Positions 1-5,949 of a stretch of 7,059 bases of DNA are shown here, piece by piece. The position numbers and the translations under genes are program-made. The stretch is taken from positions 1-7,059 of the forward strand of contig JAVEEO010000553.1 in assembly GCA_030840415.1 (NCBI GenBank), in the 5' to 3' direction. The stretch's first letter is position 1. Each line of letters begins with the position of its first letter. Source of the stretch: Pseudonocardiales bacterium (GTDB lineage: Bacteria > Actinomycetota > Actinomycetes > Mycobacteriales > Jatrophihabitantaceae). The notes beneath the pieces are model-generated. The model saw only the letters and a program-made list of their open reading frames with translations. It was not told the origin of the DNA and did not search any database.

Positions 1-321
1 CTGGCGGTCGAAGCGCTCCTCGAGGTCGCGCAACGCGGCCTGGACGGGATCCGCGGCCGAGCCGGCCTGCGGCCCACCGCCGGACCTGGTTGCCGGTTGG
101 GCCAGCCCGAGCCGGATGGCAACCGGATCCTCGTCCACCGGCGGCAGGCCCGGCGCCCGGTCGGCCAGCGCGGACACGATCGCGAACTGCTCGCGCAGCC
201 GGCGCCGCTGGTCGGCCAGCAGCCGCGCCAGGTCCGGTTCGGGGCCGCGGCCGCGCAGGAACAGCAGGTAGTCCTCGACCAGCTCGCTGGACAGGTCGTC
301 GAAATCAGCTCCGGCGTCCAC
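1..321 (-). CDS. Small acidic protein coupled to sigma factor (partial, unrecognised)
   Basis: I do not firmly recognise this gene; its 3' end lies beyond the left edge and 107 codons are visible. It starts at GTG 321, chosen because a strong GGAGG Shine-Dalgarno lies 6 nt upstream (328-332). The start is inside the last codons of the sigma factor gene (17-nt overlap), so the two are very probably co-translated. The visible protein opens with an acidic, probably helical stretch (DFDDLSSELVEDYLLFLRG, residues 6-24). A charged helix-rich part (about 31-56) and the segment LPPVDEDPVAIRLGL (59-73) follow, then a Gly/Ala/Ser linker (about 76-92) and the start of another helix (DPVQAALRDLEERFDRQ). 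No membrane segment or signal peptide is visible. The tight coupling suggests a partner of the sigma factor, for example a regulator or anti-sigma-like protein, but that is inference. The helix/linker/helix pattern would also fit the N-terminal region of a larger multidomain regulator. Confidence 0.75.
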   Translation of the reverse strand, partial: MDAGADFDDLSSELVEDYLLFLRGRGPEPDLARLLADQRRRLREQFAIVSALADRAPGLPPVDEDPVAIRLGLAQPATRSGGGPQAGSAADPVQAALRDLEERFDRQ

Positions 322-1021
322 GGCTCGCCTCCCGGTCCTGCTCGTCCCGCTTGCCGAGCTCGTCCTGCTTGCCGAGCTGGGCCTGCTTGTCCTGCTTGCC
401 TTGCTCGGTCTGCTTGCCTTGCTCGGTCCGCTTGGCACTGGCCGCGGTGCGCCGGCGGTTCACGCAGCGGCGCAGCGCCTCCAGCGCCCGCGAGCGCTGC
501 CGGCTCACCGCCTGGTGCGAGGTGCCGGCCGCCAGCGCCCAGTCCGACAGCGTCTGGCCGGCCATCACGGTCGCCCGCACCACCGCCCGCTGGTCGGTGG
601 TGAGCGTCTCCAGGCACCGGGCCACCAGCTGGTGCAGGGCCTCCTCCTCGGCGGCGGCCAGGATCTCGCGCCGGTCGGGCAGGCTGGCGGCGAGGTCGAG
701 GGCGTCGATGCTGGAGATCCGCTGGCGCTCCCGCAGGATCTTGCGGCCCTCGTCGATGCCGCGCCGGTAGGCGATCGTCCGGGCCAGGCCGACCGGCGAG
801 GTCATCGCCGCCGGGTCACCGCGCAACAGCTCGACGAAGGCGGTGTAGACGACGTCCTGCACCCGGTGCTCGTCCGGCGCCTTGGCCAGCACCCGCTGGA
901 TGCCGCGGCGGGCGGCCTGGTGCATGCCCTCGCGCAGCAGCTCGTACAGGCCACGGACGTCGCCATAGCCTGTCTGCCACCGCTGGACGAGCTCGTCGAG
1001 CTCGCGCGCACCGTCATCCAT
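305..1021 (-). CDS. Sigma-70 family (ECF-like) RNA polymerase sigma factor
   Basis: A 238-residue protein that would direct core RNA polymerase to a set of promoters. Residues about 28-100 resemble sigma region 2: HRVQDVVYTAFVELLRG (52-68), then an AYRRGIDEGRK segment (84-94) like the 'IARN..ID..R' core. Residues about 135-186 resemble region 4: LETLTTDQRAVV (137-148), then a helix-turn-helix with recognition helix TSHQAVSRQRSRALEALRR (167-185). A hydrophilic Gln/Lys/Glu/Arg tail (about 187-238) built from hexapeptide-like repeats follows; such a tail is not usual for ECF factors. I chose ATG 1021; GTG 1024 directly before it is an alternative. The frame stays open much further upstream, but that stretch lies antiphase inside the preceding membrane-protein gene. 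No canonical Shine-Dalgarno is seen (only GGACGA about 13 nt upstream). The gene lies 77 bp after the membrane-protein gene and its stop overlaps the next gene by 17 nt. The sigma-70 family call is good; the ECF group and target promoters are unknown. Confidence 0.85.
   Translation of the reverse strand: MDDGARELDELVQRWQTGYGDVRGLYELLREGMHQAARRGIQRVLAKAPDEHRVQDVVYTAFVELLRGDPAAMTSPVGLARTIAYRRGIDEGRKILRERQRISSIDALDLAASLPDRREILAAAEEEALHQLVARCLETLTTDQRAVVRATVMAGQTLSDWALAAGTSHQAVSRQRSRALEALRRCVNRRRTAASAKRTEQGKQTEQGKQDKQAQLGKQDELGKRDEQDREASRGRRS
328..332 (-). promoter_or_regulatory. Shine-Dalgarno for the small downstream gene
   Basis: On the minus strand GGAGG lies 6 nt before GTG 321, within the last codons of the sigma factor gene. 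It is the best Shine-Dalgarno match in the window and fixes the start of the 1-321 gene. Confidence 0.75.
348..433 (-). repeat. 18-bp tandem repeat in the tail of the sigma factor gene
   Basis: Two perfect adjacent copies of an 18-bp unit (plus strand CTGCTTGCCTTGCTCGGT) occupy 392-409 and 410-427. Shorter or diverged copies flank them at about 348-391 and 428-433. Read on the minus strand they encode RTEQGK, QTEQGK, QDK, QAQLGK and QDELGK (residues about 198-224). The unit length is a multiple of three, so copy-number change would lengthen or shorten the tail without breaking the frame. CAA codons, unusual in this GC-rich sequence, occur in each perfect copy. Confidence 0.85.
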
Positions 1022-1046
1022 CACGAAGTGGTCGTCCGGACCCGGC

Positions 1047-1080
1047 GGGGTGCAACCCCCTGGCGCACGGTTCGGTGCGC
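1047..1080. terminator. Two hairpins between membrane-protein and sigma genes
   Basis: The 77-bp gap 1022-1098 holds two short perfect inverted repeats. One is GCGCAC/GTGCGC with a 6-nt loop (1063-1080). The other is GGGGT/ACCCC with a 3-nt loop (1047-1059). Both would form GC-rich hairpins in the minus-strand transcript just after the TAG stop of the 1099-2853 gene and before the sigma factor start. No T-run follows. They could be a U-less terminator or attenuator, or an operator for a sigma-gene promoter. The stems are only 6 and 5 bp, so the call is weak. Confidence 0.35.
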
Positions 1081-1098
1081 AGCCGCCGCCACCGGTGC

Positions 1099-2853
1099 CT
1101 ACGGGGCAGTCACGGCCGGCAGCGTGTAGAAGCCGTCGGCGAAGCCGAGCACCAGCTTGGCGTCGGCGTGCGAGGACGGCGTCACCGCAGCGAAACCGGT
1201 GTCGTTGGGAAAGCCGGGGTAGGCGCTCGAGACGTCGGTACGCACCACGTGGACGGCACCGCCACCGACGATCTTGCCGCTGCCGTCGATGATCGCCACG
1301 CACCGCAGCTGATGGCCGGCCCAGTTGACCCAGCCGTCCATCGCCCGGGTGCCGCCGACCAGTTGGTCGTGGTCGAGCGAGGCGGCCTTGCCGAGCAGCC
1401 CGGCCGGCAGCACCTTGGTCCGGGACAGGTCGATGGAGTCGTCGGGCTTCAGCCCGCAGCCGATCGTGTAGTCGCTGGTGAACGGGTAGCTGCCCAGGCC
1501 CTTGAGCCGGGAGATCACCGCCGGCGGATTCTGCAACCTGGCCTGGAACGGGTCGGTCGCGTTGAACCGGACGCCGGCCGCCATCTCGTTCTGCACCGGC
1601 GTCTCGCCGGCCGTGGTCGCGTACAACTGCGGGCTGCCGGCCCAGAACACCGCGACCGCCGCCGCGATGGCGGCGATGCCGACGGTCAGCTCGCGAGCCG
1701 TCCGGACGGTGCGGATGCCCACCACCGCCACCGCGATCCAGAACAACCCGGACAGCGAGACGTAGCGGGCCTGGGCGCCGTCGCCGAGGAACACCTCGCT
1801 GCGGCCGAGGGAGATCAGCCCGGCGGCGACGATGGCGTACGTGGCCACCCCCCACCACGGCACCAGGTCGGCGTACTCCTCCCGGCGGGCCCAGAACGTC
1901 ACGAAGCCGACCGCCAGCACCACCAGCCCGCCGGCGCCGGCCACCAGGCCGAACGTTCCGCCCTGCGGGTCCCACAGCGTCGACAGGTTGGTCAGGAAGG
2001 TCTGGGACAGCAGGCCCGGGTCATGGCCGACCCCCTTGCCGGTGCTGCCGCCGTTGGAGGTCAGCTTGTAGACCACCAGGCCGCCGAAGAACAGCCCGAG
2101 CGGCAGGCCCCAGCGCCACCAGCGCTCGCGCTGCAGCAACGCCACCGCCACCACGGCCAGCGGCGCGGCGAACCCGGTGCCGTAGCTGAGCAGGGCCATC
2201 GCCGCGGCGGCGGTGGCCAGCACGGTGCGCCGGTCCCGGGCGAACAGCACGGCGAGCAGGCCGAAGACGTTGGCGGTGATCCAGGCGGTGCCGCTCATGC
2301 CCTTGAGGTAGTTCCACGCGCCGGTCGGGCAGAACAGCACCGCGCTGGCCGCCAGCAGCAGCAGCATCCGCGCCAGGCCGGACCACCGGCTCGGCAGCAG
2401 GAACCACAGGATCGCCAGCGTTGCCAGCCCCATCGCGATGGAGAAGTAGCCGAGCTCGTGGTTGGTGCCGTGCAGCAGCTTGGCGTCGAGGTAGTAGACC
2501 ACCTGCGGGGTGAAGAACGGGTGCTCGTTCTGGTAGCTGAACAGGCCGCGCAGGTGCAGGCTGCCGTCCGGATTGGTGATGCGTACCAGCGCGGTCCAGT
2601 AGTCCTGGTACTGCATCTGGGTGGTGTGACTGACCCGGCGGGCCATCAGCAGGGCCGGCAGCAGCGCCAGCAGCGCGGCCCAGAACCCTGGCCGGCGGGT
2701 CAGCGCGCGGTTGCCGAGCCGGCCCCGCCCGGTTCGGTTCTCGGCCGGCGCCGGGTCGACCCTGCTGGCTGTGTTCTGCCCCGGCTGCCGGACACCGGCG
2801 GGCCGGCCGGCCGGACTGGGATCGCTGGAACTCTCGGTGGTCGCGGCGTCCAT
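1099..2853 (-). CDS. Polytopic membrane protein, probable GT-C-like glycosyltransferase
   Basis: 584 residues. A Pro/Ala/Arg-rich cytoplasmic N-terminus (1-54) is followed by about ten or eleven hydrophobic segments, near 57-72, 135-154, 160-175, 190-205, 211-241 (one or two spans), 248-263, 301-321, 334-349, 367-381 and 389-405. A soluble, probably extracytoplasmic domain of about 180 residues (405-584) closes the protein. The first long loop after TM1 carries QYQDYW (81-86) and NEHPFFTP (109-116). Acidic residues in this loop, with many membrane spans, are the hallmark of GT-C enzymes using polyprenyl-phosphate sugars, so D84 or E110 is a candidate catalytic base (inference). No Gtr or mannosyltransferase subfamily can be assigned by eye. 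The C-terminal domain has two cysteines (C466, C518) that could form a disulfide. The start at ATG 2853 lies 10 bp after the GT2 stop and has only a weak Shine-Dalgarno, so translational coupling is likely. It could also be an uncharacterised envelope protein without transferase activity. Confidence 0.7.
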   Translation of the reverse strand: MDAATTESSSDPSPAGRPAGVRQPGQNTASRVDPAPAENRTGRGRLGNRALTRRPGFWAALLALLPALLMARRVSHTTQMQYQDYWTALVRITNPDGSLHLRGLFSYQNEHPFFTPQVVYYLDAKLLHGTNHELGYFSIAMGLATLAILWFLLPSRWSGLARMLLLLAASAVLFCPTGAWNYLKGMSGTAWITANVFGLLAVLFARDRRTVLATAAAAMALLSYGTGFAAPLAVVAVALLQRERWWRWGLPLGLFFGGLVVYKLTSNGGSTGKGVGHDPGLLSQTFLTNLSTLWDPQGGTFGLVAGAGGLVVLAVGFVTFWARREEYADLVPWWGVATYAIVAAGLISLGRSEVFLGDGAQARYVSLSGLFWIAVAVVGIRTVRTARELTVGIAAIAAAVAVFWAGSPQLYATTAGETPVQNEMAAGVRFNATDPFQARLQNPPAVISRLKGLGSYPFTSDYTIGCGLKPDDSIDLSRTKVLPAGLLGKAASLDHDQLVGGTRAMDGWVNWAGHQLRCVAIIDGSGKIVGGGAVHVVRTDVSSAYPGFPNDTGFAAVTPSSHADAKLVLGFADGFYTLPAVTAP

Positions 2854-2863
2854 CGGGTCCGGC

Positions 2864-4018
2864 TCAGGTGGCCCGCGGCCGGGCCAGCGCCGGATCGGCC
2901 GGCGCTGCGGGGTTGAGTATCGCGGTCTCGGCCGACGCGGTGGCCGGCATCGCGGTGGCAGGCATCGCGATGGCGGCCGGCATCGCGGTGGCGCCGAGCG
3001 GAGCGGTCGGCGACTGCGGCAGCGCGGTGTCGGTCGGCCCGGCGGCCGGGGCGGGTGAGCGCCCGGTCCGGCCCCGGATCGGGATCGAGGTGTCGAAGTT
3101 GCGGTCGGTGCGGTGGAAGATCAGCTCGGCCAGCAGCCCCATGCCGATCAGCTGGACCGCCAGCATCTCCAGCAGGATCCCCAGCTGCAGCAGCGGCCGG
3201 GTGCCGATGCCGTGCGAGGTGAACAGCCAGACCGCCAGCAGGTAGGTCAGGATGATCGAGCCGATCACGCCGAAGATCAGCCCGAGGCCACCGAGCAGGT
3301 GCGAGGGACGCCGGCCGTAGCGGGTGATCGAGACCACCGTGAGCAGATCGAGGGCTCCGCGGGCGTAGCGCTCCAGCCCGTACTTGGACACCCCGTGCAA
3401 CCGGGGCCGGTGGTTCACCGGGATCTCGGTGACCCGGAACCCGTTCGCGTGCGCCAGCGCGGGCACGTAGCGGTGCAGCTCGCCGTACAGCGGCACCACG
3501 TCGTAGATCTCCTTGCGGGCCACCCGCAGTCCGCTGTTGTGGTCGTTGAGCTTGAGCCCGGTCACCACGCCGGTCGCCCGGTTGAACAGCTTGGACGGCA
3601 GCCGCTTGCCCAGCGGGTCCTTGCGGTCGCGCTTGTAGCCGGTCACCAGGTCGTAGCCGCTCTCCAGGGTGGCCAGCATCCGGGGCAGCTCGTTGGGGTC
3701 GTCCTGCATGTCGGCGTCCATCGTGATGATGATCTCGCCGCGCGCCTCGCCGAAGCCGGCGGCCAGCGCGGCGGCCTTGCCGAAGTTGGAGCGGAACCGC
3801 AGCGCCCGGACCCGATCGTCGGTGGCGGCGACCGCCTCGATCGCCTCCCAGGTGCCGTCGGTGCTGCCGTCGTCGACGAAGACGATCTCGTAGCTGAACT
3901 CGGGCCGCTGCCGCAGCGCGGTGACGATCTCGGCGACCAGTGGTGCGATGGTCTTGACCTCGTCCTTGGCGGGGATGACGAGGGAGATGTCGACGGCTGC
4001 CAGCTGTGCGTTGGTCAC
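2864..4018 (-). CDS. Family 2 glycosyltransferase, polyprenyl-phosphate sugar synthase type
   Basis: A 384-residue enzyme (numbered from GTG 4018) expected to move a sugar from a nucleotide donor onto polyprenyl phosphate at the inner membrane face. GT-A motifs run in order: VIPAKDE (14-20), FVDDGSTDGT (47-56, nucleotide binding), DADMQDDPNEL (101-111, DXD-type metal site), NSGLR (161-165) and HRPRLHGVSKYG (203-214). This is the DPM1/GtrB/ArnC-like pattern. Two membrane helices follow (about 242-265 and 276-300), the arrangement of GtrB-type enzymes. A long Ala/Pro/Thr-rich tail (about 319-384) with MPA repeats is extra compared with usual lengths of 310-340 residues. I prefer GTG 4018 because GGAG (4025-4028) lies 6 nt upstream; TTG 4021 is in frame but only 3 nt from it. 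The stop is 10 bp before the membrane-protein gene, so the two probably act in one pathway. The sugar cannot be predicted. Confidence 0.92.
   Translation of the reverse strand: MTNAQLAAVDISLVIPAKDEVKTIAPLVAEIVTALRQRPEFSYEIVFVDDGSTDGTWEAIEAVAATDDRVRALRFRSNFGKAAALAAGFGEARGEIIITMDADMQDDPNELPRMLATLESGYDLVTGYKRDRKDPLGKRLPSKLFNRATGVVTGLKLNDHNSGLRVARKEIYDVVPLYGELHRYVPALAHANGFRVTEIPVNHRPRLHGVSKYGLERYARGALDLLTVVSITRYGRRPSHLLGGLGLIFGVIGSIILTYLLAVWLFTSHGIGTRPLLQLGILLEMLAVQLIGMGLLAELIFHRTDRNFDTSIPIRGRTGRSPAPAAGPTDTALPQSPTAPLGATAMPAAIAMPATAMPATASAETAILNPAAPADPALARPRAT
2938..2995 (-). repeat. Tandem repeat coding for the MPA tail of the GT2 enzyme
   Basis: Near-identical units lie head to tail: CGGTGGCCGGCATCG (2938-2952), the same with one change (2953-2967), an 18-bp variant (2968-2985) and a partial copy (2986-2995). 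On the minus strand they encode ATAMPA, AIAMPA and TAMPA in the C-terminal tail. The copies differ by one inserted codon, so the frame is kept. The tail is probably disordered and lies outside the catalytic and membrane domains. Confidence 0.8.
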
Positions 4019-4024
4019 CAAGTA

Positions 4025-4028
4025 CTCC
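4025..4028 (-). promoter_or_regulatory. Shine-Dalgarno deciding the GT2 start
   Basis: GGAG on the minus strand lies 6 nt before GTG 4018 but only 3 nt before the in-frame TTG 4021. This favours GTG as the start codon. Confidence 0.55.
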
Positions 4029-4053
4029 GTTCGGCGCTGTAGGAACCTCGCAG

Positions 4054-4059
4054 ATGATA
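4054..4059 (-). promoter_or_regulatory. Possible promoter (-10 TATCAT) for the GT2 operon
   Basis: The 109-bp gap between the methyltransferase stop and the GT2 start contains TATCAT on the minus strand, a good TAnnnT -10 box in a GC-rich stretch. It would start transcription near 4047 and give a leader of about 29 nt with GGAG in place. No -35 box at normal spacing is convincing; CTGACC (4081-4086) is about 21 bp away. The GT2 and membrane-protein genes may therefore have their own transcript besides any read-through. Confidence 0.4.
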
Positions 4060-4127
4060 CCGCCGCGGCCCGGTGCGCCCGGTCAGCGCGCGGCCAACAC
4101 CGGCGGTGGGCAGGACGAGCTGGACGG

Positions 4128-4868
4128 TCACAGGCCGGTGCTCGGGGCGGCGCTCAGGATCGAGGTCTGGTCGGGGTAGGGCAGGGTCGGGGTGAGCCCG
4201 GCCAGCCGGCGTTCGGCCATTCCGGAGCGCTGGATCGCCTCGCGGTAGCGGCGCCGGCGGGTATTGTCGAACACGATCACGCCACCGGGTTCGAGCCGGT
4301 GCCGGGCCCGCTCCAGACACGCCTCGCGCGCCCGGCCGTCGATCACGATCAGCGAGAAGTCGCCGGGCACGTCGTCGATGCTGGCGACGTAATCGGCGAA
4401 GTCCAGGCCGCCCGCGCCCTCCTTGTGCGAGCCGACCACCGGTGCGGCCGAAGGCACCGGCTCGACGATCCGGAAGTCGACGTTGGCCAGCGGCGCCAGC
4501 GAGGTGCGCAGGTGCTCGCCGAACTCGCGGTGGTGCTCCACCGAATGCACCTCGTCGGCCCGCTTGGCCAGCCACAGGGTGCTGGCGCCGGAGCCGTACT
4601 CGAACACCCGGACCGGCTTGGGATGGGCGGCCAGCCAGGCTTCGACGACGTCGACGGCCCGGTAGGTCCACCACGGGACGTCCAGCTCGGCGATCGCCAG
4701 CGAGTCGTAGGCCCGGGTGAGGCTGTACATCCAGTGCTTGGTGCGCTGATCCCGGGACGGGGCCTGCTCGCTCAGCAGGCCGGCCCGGGTCAGCACCGTG
4801 CCGGCACCCCGGGCGCCGGCCGCGTAGAGCCCCTTCGCGCGCAGCAGCGCATTGGGCTTGTTGGTCAC
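4128..4868 (-). CDS. Class I SAM-dependent methyltransferase
   Basis: A 246-residue cytoplasmic protein with a Rossmann-type methyltransferase core. VRVFEYGSGASTLWLA (86-101) is the glycine-rich SAM-binding motif I. VHSVEHH (107-113) ends strand 2, with E111 placed to bind the ribose hydroxyls of SAM. DFSLIVIDGRAREACLERA (170-188) is strand 4, and RLEPGGVIVFDN (191-202) is the usual post-core strand 5 region. The first 50 residues are basic and helical and probably help substrate recognition; no membrane helix is seen. The substrate cannot be read from sequence; with glycosyltransferases and a flippase-like protein around it, a sugar or lipid-linked glycan is a reasonable guess. The GTG start overlaps the stop of the flippase-like gene by 4 nt (GTGA) and has GGGAG 6 nt upstream, so the two genes are coupled in translation. 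Confidence 0.85.
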   Translation of the reverse strand: MTNKPNALLRAKGLYAAGARGAGTVLTRAGLLSEQAPSRDQRTKHWMYSLTRAYDSLAIAELDVPWWTYRAVDVVEAWLAAHPKPVRVFEYGSGASTLWLAKRADEVHSVEHHREFGEHLRTSLAPLANVDFRIVEPVPSAAPVVGSHKEGAGGLDFADYVASIDDVPGDFSLIVIDGRAREACLERARHRLEPGGVIVFDNTRRRRYREAIQRSGMAERRLAGLTPTLPYPDQTSILSAAPSTGL

Positions 4869-5941
4869 TGGATGCTCCCGTTCGTCAGCGCGCCGCCAGC
4901 CGGCGCGGTCGTGGTCGTGGCGCCGGCCGAAGCGGCGGTGTCAGCCTGCCTGGCGGTGGTGTCGATACCGGCCCGGCGCGCCGCCCACAGGCCGAGCACG
5001 CCGCCGCCGGCGTCGACGGCGATGAACAGCAGCCGGGCGATCGCGGCCACCGCCACCGCCGGGCCGTTGTCCAGGCCGCTGATGGCCAGGAACACCAGCT
5101 CGCGCAGCCCGGCTCCGGCCGGCACCGGAATCGCCAGGAACCCGATGATCCAGGCGGCCACCGCGGCGAACGCCACCCGGGCCGGCTGCTGGGAGTAGCC
5201 CAGCGCCTCGGTGACGCACACCGACGCGGCACCCACCAGCAGCCAGGTGGCGATCGACCAGGCGGTCAGGCCGAGCATGGTTCGCCAGGGCCGGGGCTCG
5301 ATCCGCACCCGGCCGCGGGTCAGCCTGGCGCCGAGGGCCAGCAGCCGTCCCAGCACCGCCGGGTGCAGCGCGCCGACGCCGAGCGGGATGAGGGCCAGCA
5401 TCAGCCAGCCCCAGCTCAGGCCGTCCCCGTCGAGGGCCACGAACGGCGCCAACACCCCGCACACCACCGCGGCGGCCACGCACATCGAGGCGTAGGAGAT
5501 CAGCGTGGTGACGTAGCCGGTGGACCGGGAGATGCCGGCCCGCGAGGCCAGCTCGCCGCGTCCCAGCACCGGCCAGACCCCGCCGGGGACGTACTTGCCG
5601 AGCTCGCCGCCGAAGTACCAGGCCACCGCGTCCCGGCGCCGGCTCTCGGCGCCGAAGACCTGCAGGCAGCGCCACCACAGCAGCCCCAGGCCGGTCATCG
5701 CCCCGGCGGCGGCCAGTAGCCCGAGCAGCAGCCAGCCCGGCCGGGCGTCGCCGAGCGCGTCGCGGATGCCGCTCCACTCCCGGGCCAGGGTCAGCACGCA
5801 GAGCGCCACCGCCAGCACCGCGATCGCCAGGCCGGCGGCCTTGAGCAGCGTCGCGAGCCGGGACCGGCCGGGACGCGCCGCTGGTGCCGGCGCTGGCGTG
5901 GACGACGCGGTCGCGTCGCTGTCGGATACCGGCACGGACAT
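4865..5941 (-). CDS. UPF0104/AglD-like membrane protein (flippase-like, LPG synthase TM fold)
   Basis: 358 residues from ATG 5941. A short Pro/Ala-rich cytoplasmic start (1-28) is followed by about eight hydrophobic segments near 31-53, 68-92, 142-166, 177-193, 222-245, 258-276, 282-289 (short, possibly re-entrant) and 294-320. A Thr/Ala-rich tail (about 325-358) ends the protein. Two family signatures are present: GGELGKYVPGGVWPVLGR (111-128) and PVPAGAGLRE (272-281). They mark the lysylphosphatidylglycerol-synthase transmembrane family (PF03706; YbhN, AglD, the N-terminal half of MprF). In MprF this fold moves lipids across the membrane; single-domain members such as this lack the aminoacyl transferase half and often sit with glycosyltransferases. 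A lipid-linked sugar flippase or accessory role is inferred. An in-frame GTG at 6004 would add 21 low-complexity residues; neither start has a clear Shine-Dalgarno. GTG 5935 (codon 3) is a third option if the mRNA is leaderless. The stop overlaps the methyltransferase start by 4 nt. Confidence 0.85.
   Translation of the reverse strand: MSVPVSDSDATASSTPAPAPAARPGRSRLATLLKAAGLAIAVLAVALCVLTLAREWSGIRDALGDARPGWLLLGLLAAAGAMTGLGLLWWRCLQVFGAESRRRDAVAWYFGGELGKYVPGGVWPVLGRGELASRAGISRSTGYVTTLISYASMCVAAAVVCGVLAPFVALDGDGLSWGWLMLALIPLGVGALHPAVLGRLLALGARLTRGRVRIEPRPWRTMLGLTAWSIATWLLVGAASVCVTEALGYSQQPARVAFAAVAAWIIGFLAIPVPAGAGLRELVFLAISGLDNGPAVAVAAIARLLFIAVDAGGGVLGLWAARRAGIDTTARQADTAASAGATTTTAPAGGALTNGSIQ
4875..4879 (-). 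promoter_or_regulatory. Shine-Dalgarno for the methyltransferase
   Basis: GGGAG lies 6 nt before GTG 4868, inside the last codons of the flippase-like gene. It supports this GTG and the GTGA stop/start overlap. Confidence 0.65.
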
Positions 5942-5943
5942 CG

Positions 5944-5949
5944 AGCTTA
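5944..5949 (-). promoter_or_regulatory. Possible -10 box for the minus-strand operon
   Basis: TAAGCT on the minus strand fits TAnnnT and sits 2 nt before ATG 5941 and 8 nt before the in-frame GTG 5935. The second spacing is what a leaderless transcript would show, and neither start has a Shine-Dalgarno. No -35 box at normal spacing is visible (TTGGCG is only 14 bp away), so this is tentative. Confidence 0.3.

Noticed and set aside
90..770. Plus-strand open frames opposite the sigma factor and small gene
   Set aside because: They are Arg/Ser/Cys-rich with repeats mirrored from the sigma tail, and have no domain or ribosome site.
1030..1060. TTGCAC on the minus strand as a -35 box for the sigma factor gene
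   Set aside because: No -10-like TAnnnT lies 16-19 bp downstream, and the hexamer is part of the GGGGT/ACCCC hairpin.
1022..1975. Upstream extension of the sigma factor frame to give a 556-residue protein
   Set aside because: The extra part lies in another frame inside the membrane-protein gene, is Arg/Gly-rich without structure, and homology to sigma factors begins only after ATG 1021.
1075..2916. A 613-codon open frame on the plus strand, antisense to the membrane-protein gene
   Set aside because: Its translation is a His/Gln/Arg/Gly-rich low-complexity string with no domain. Long antiphase open frames are expected opposite GC-rich genes, and the minus-strand protein has clear membrane helices.
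3113..4042. A 309-codon plus-strand open frame opposite the GT2 gene
   Set aside because: The composition is that of a shadow frame (Gln/His/Val-rich, no motifs), while the opposite strand carries all the GT2 motifs.
4011..4868. The shared TTGGTCAC sequence at the starts of the GT2 and methyltransferase genes as a repeated regulatory site
   Set aside because: The match is short and is explained by both proteins beginning with the codons GTG ACC AAC.
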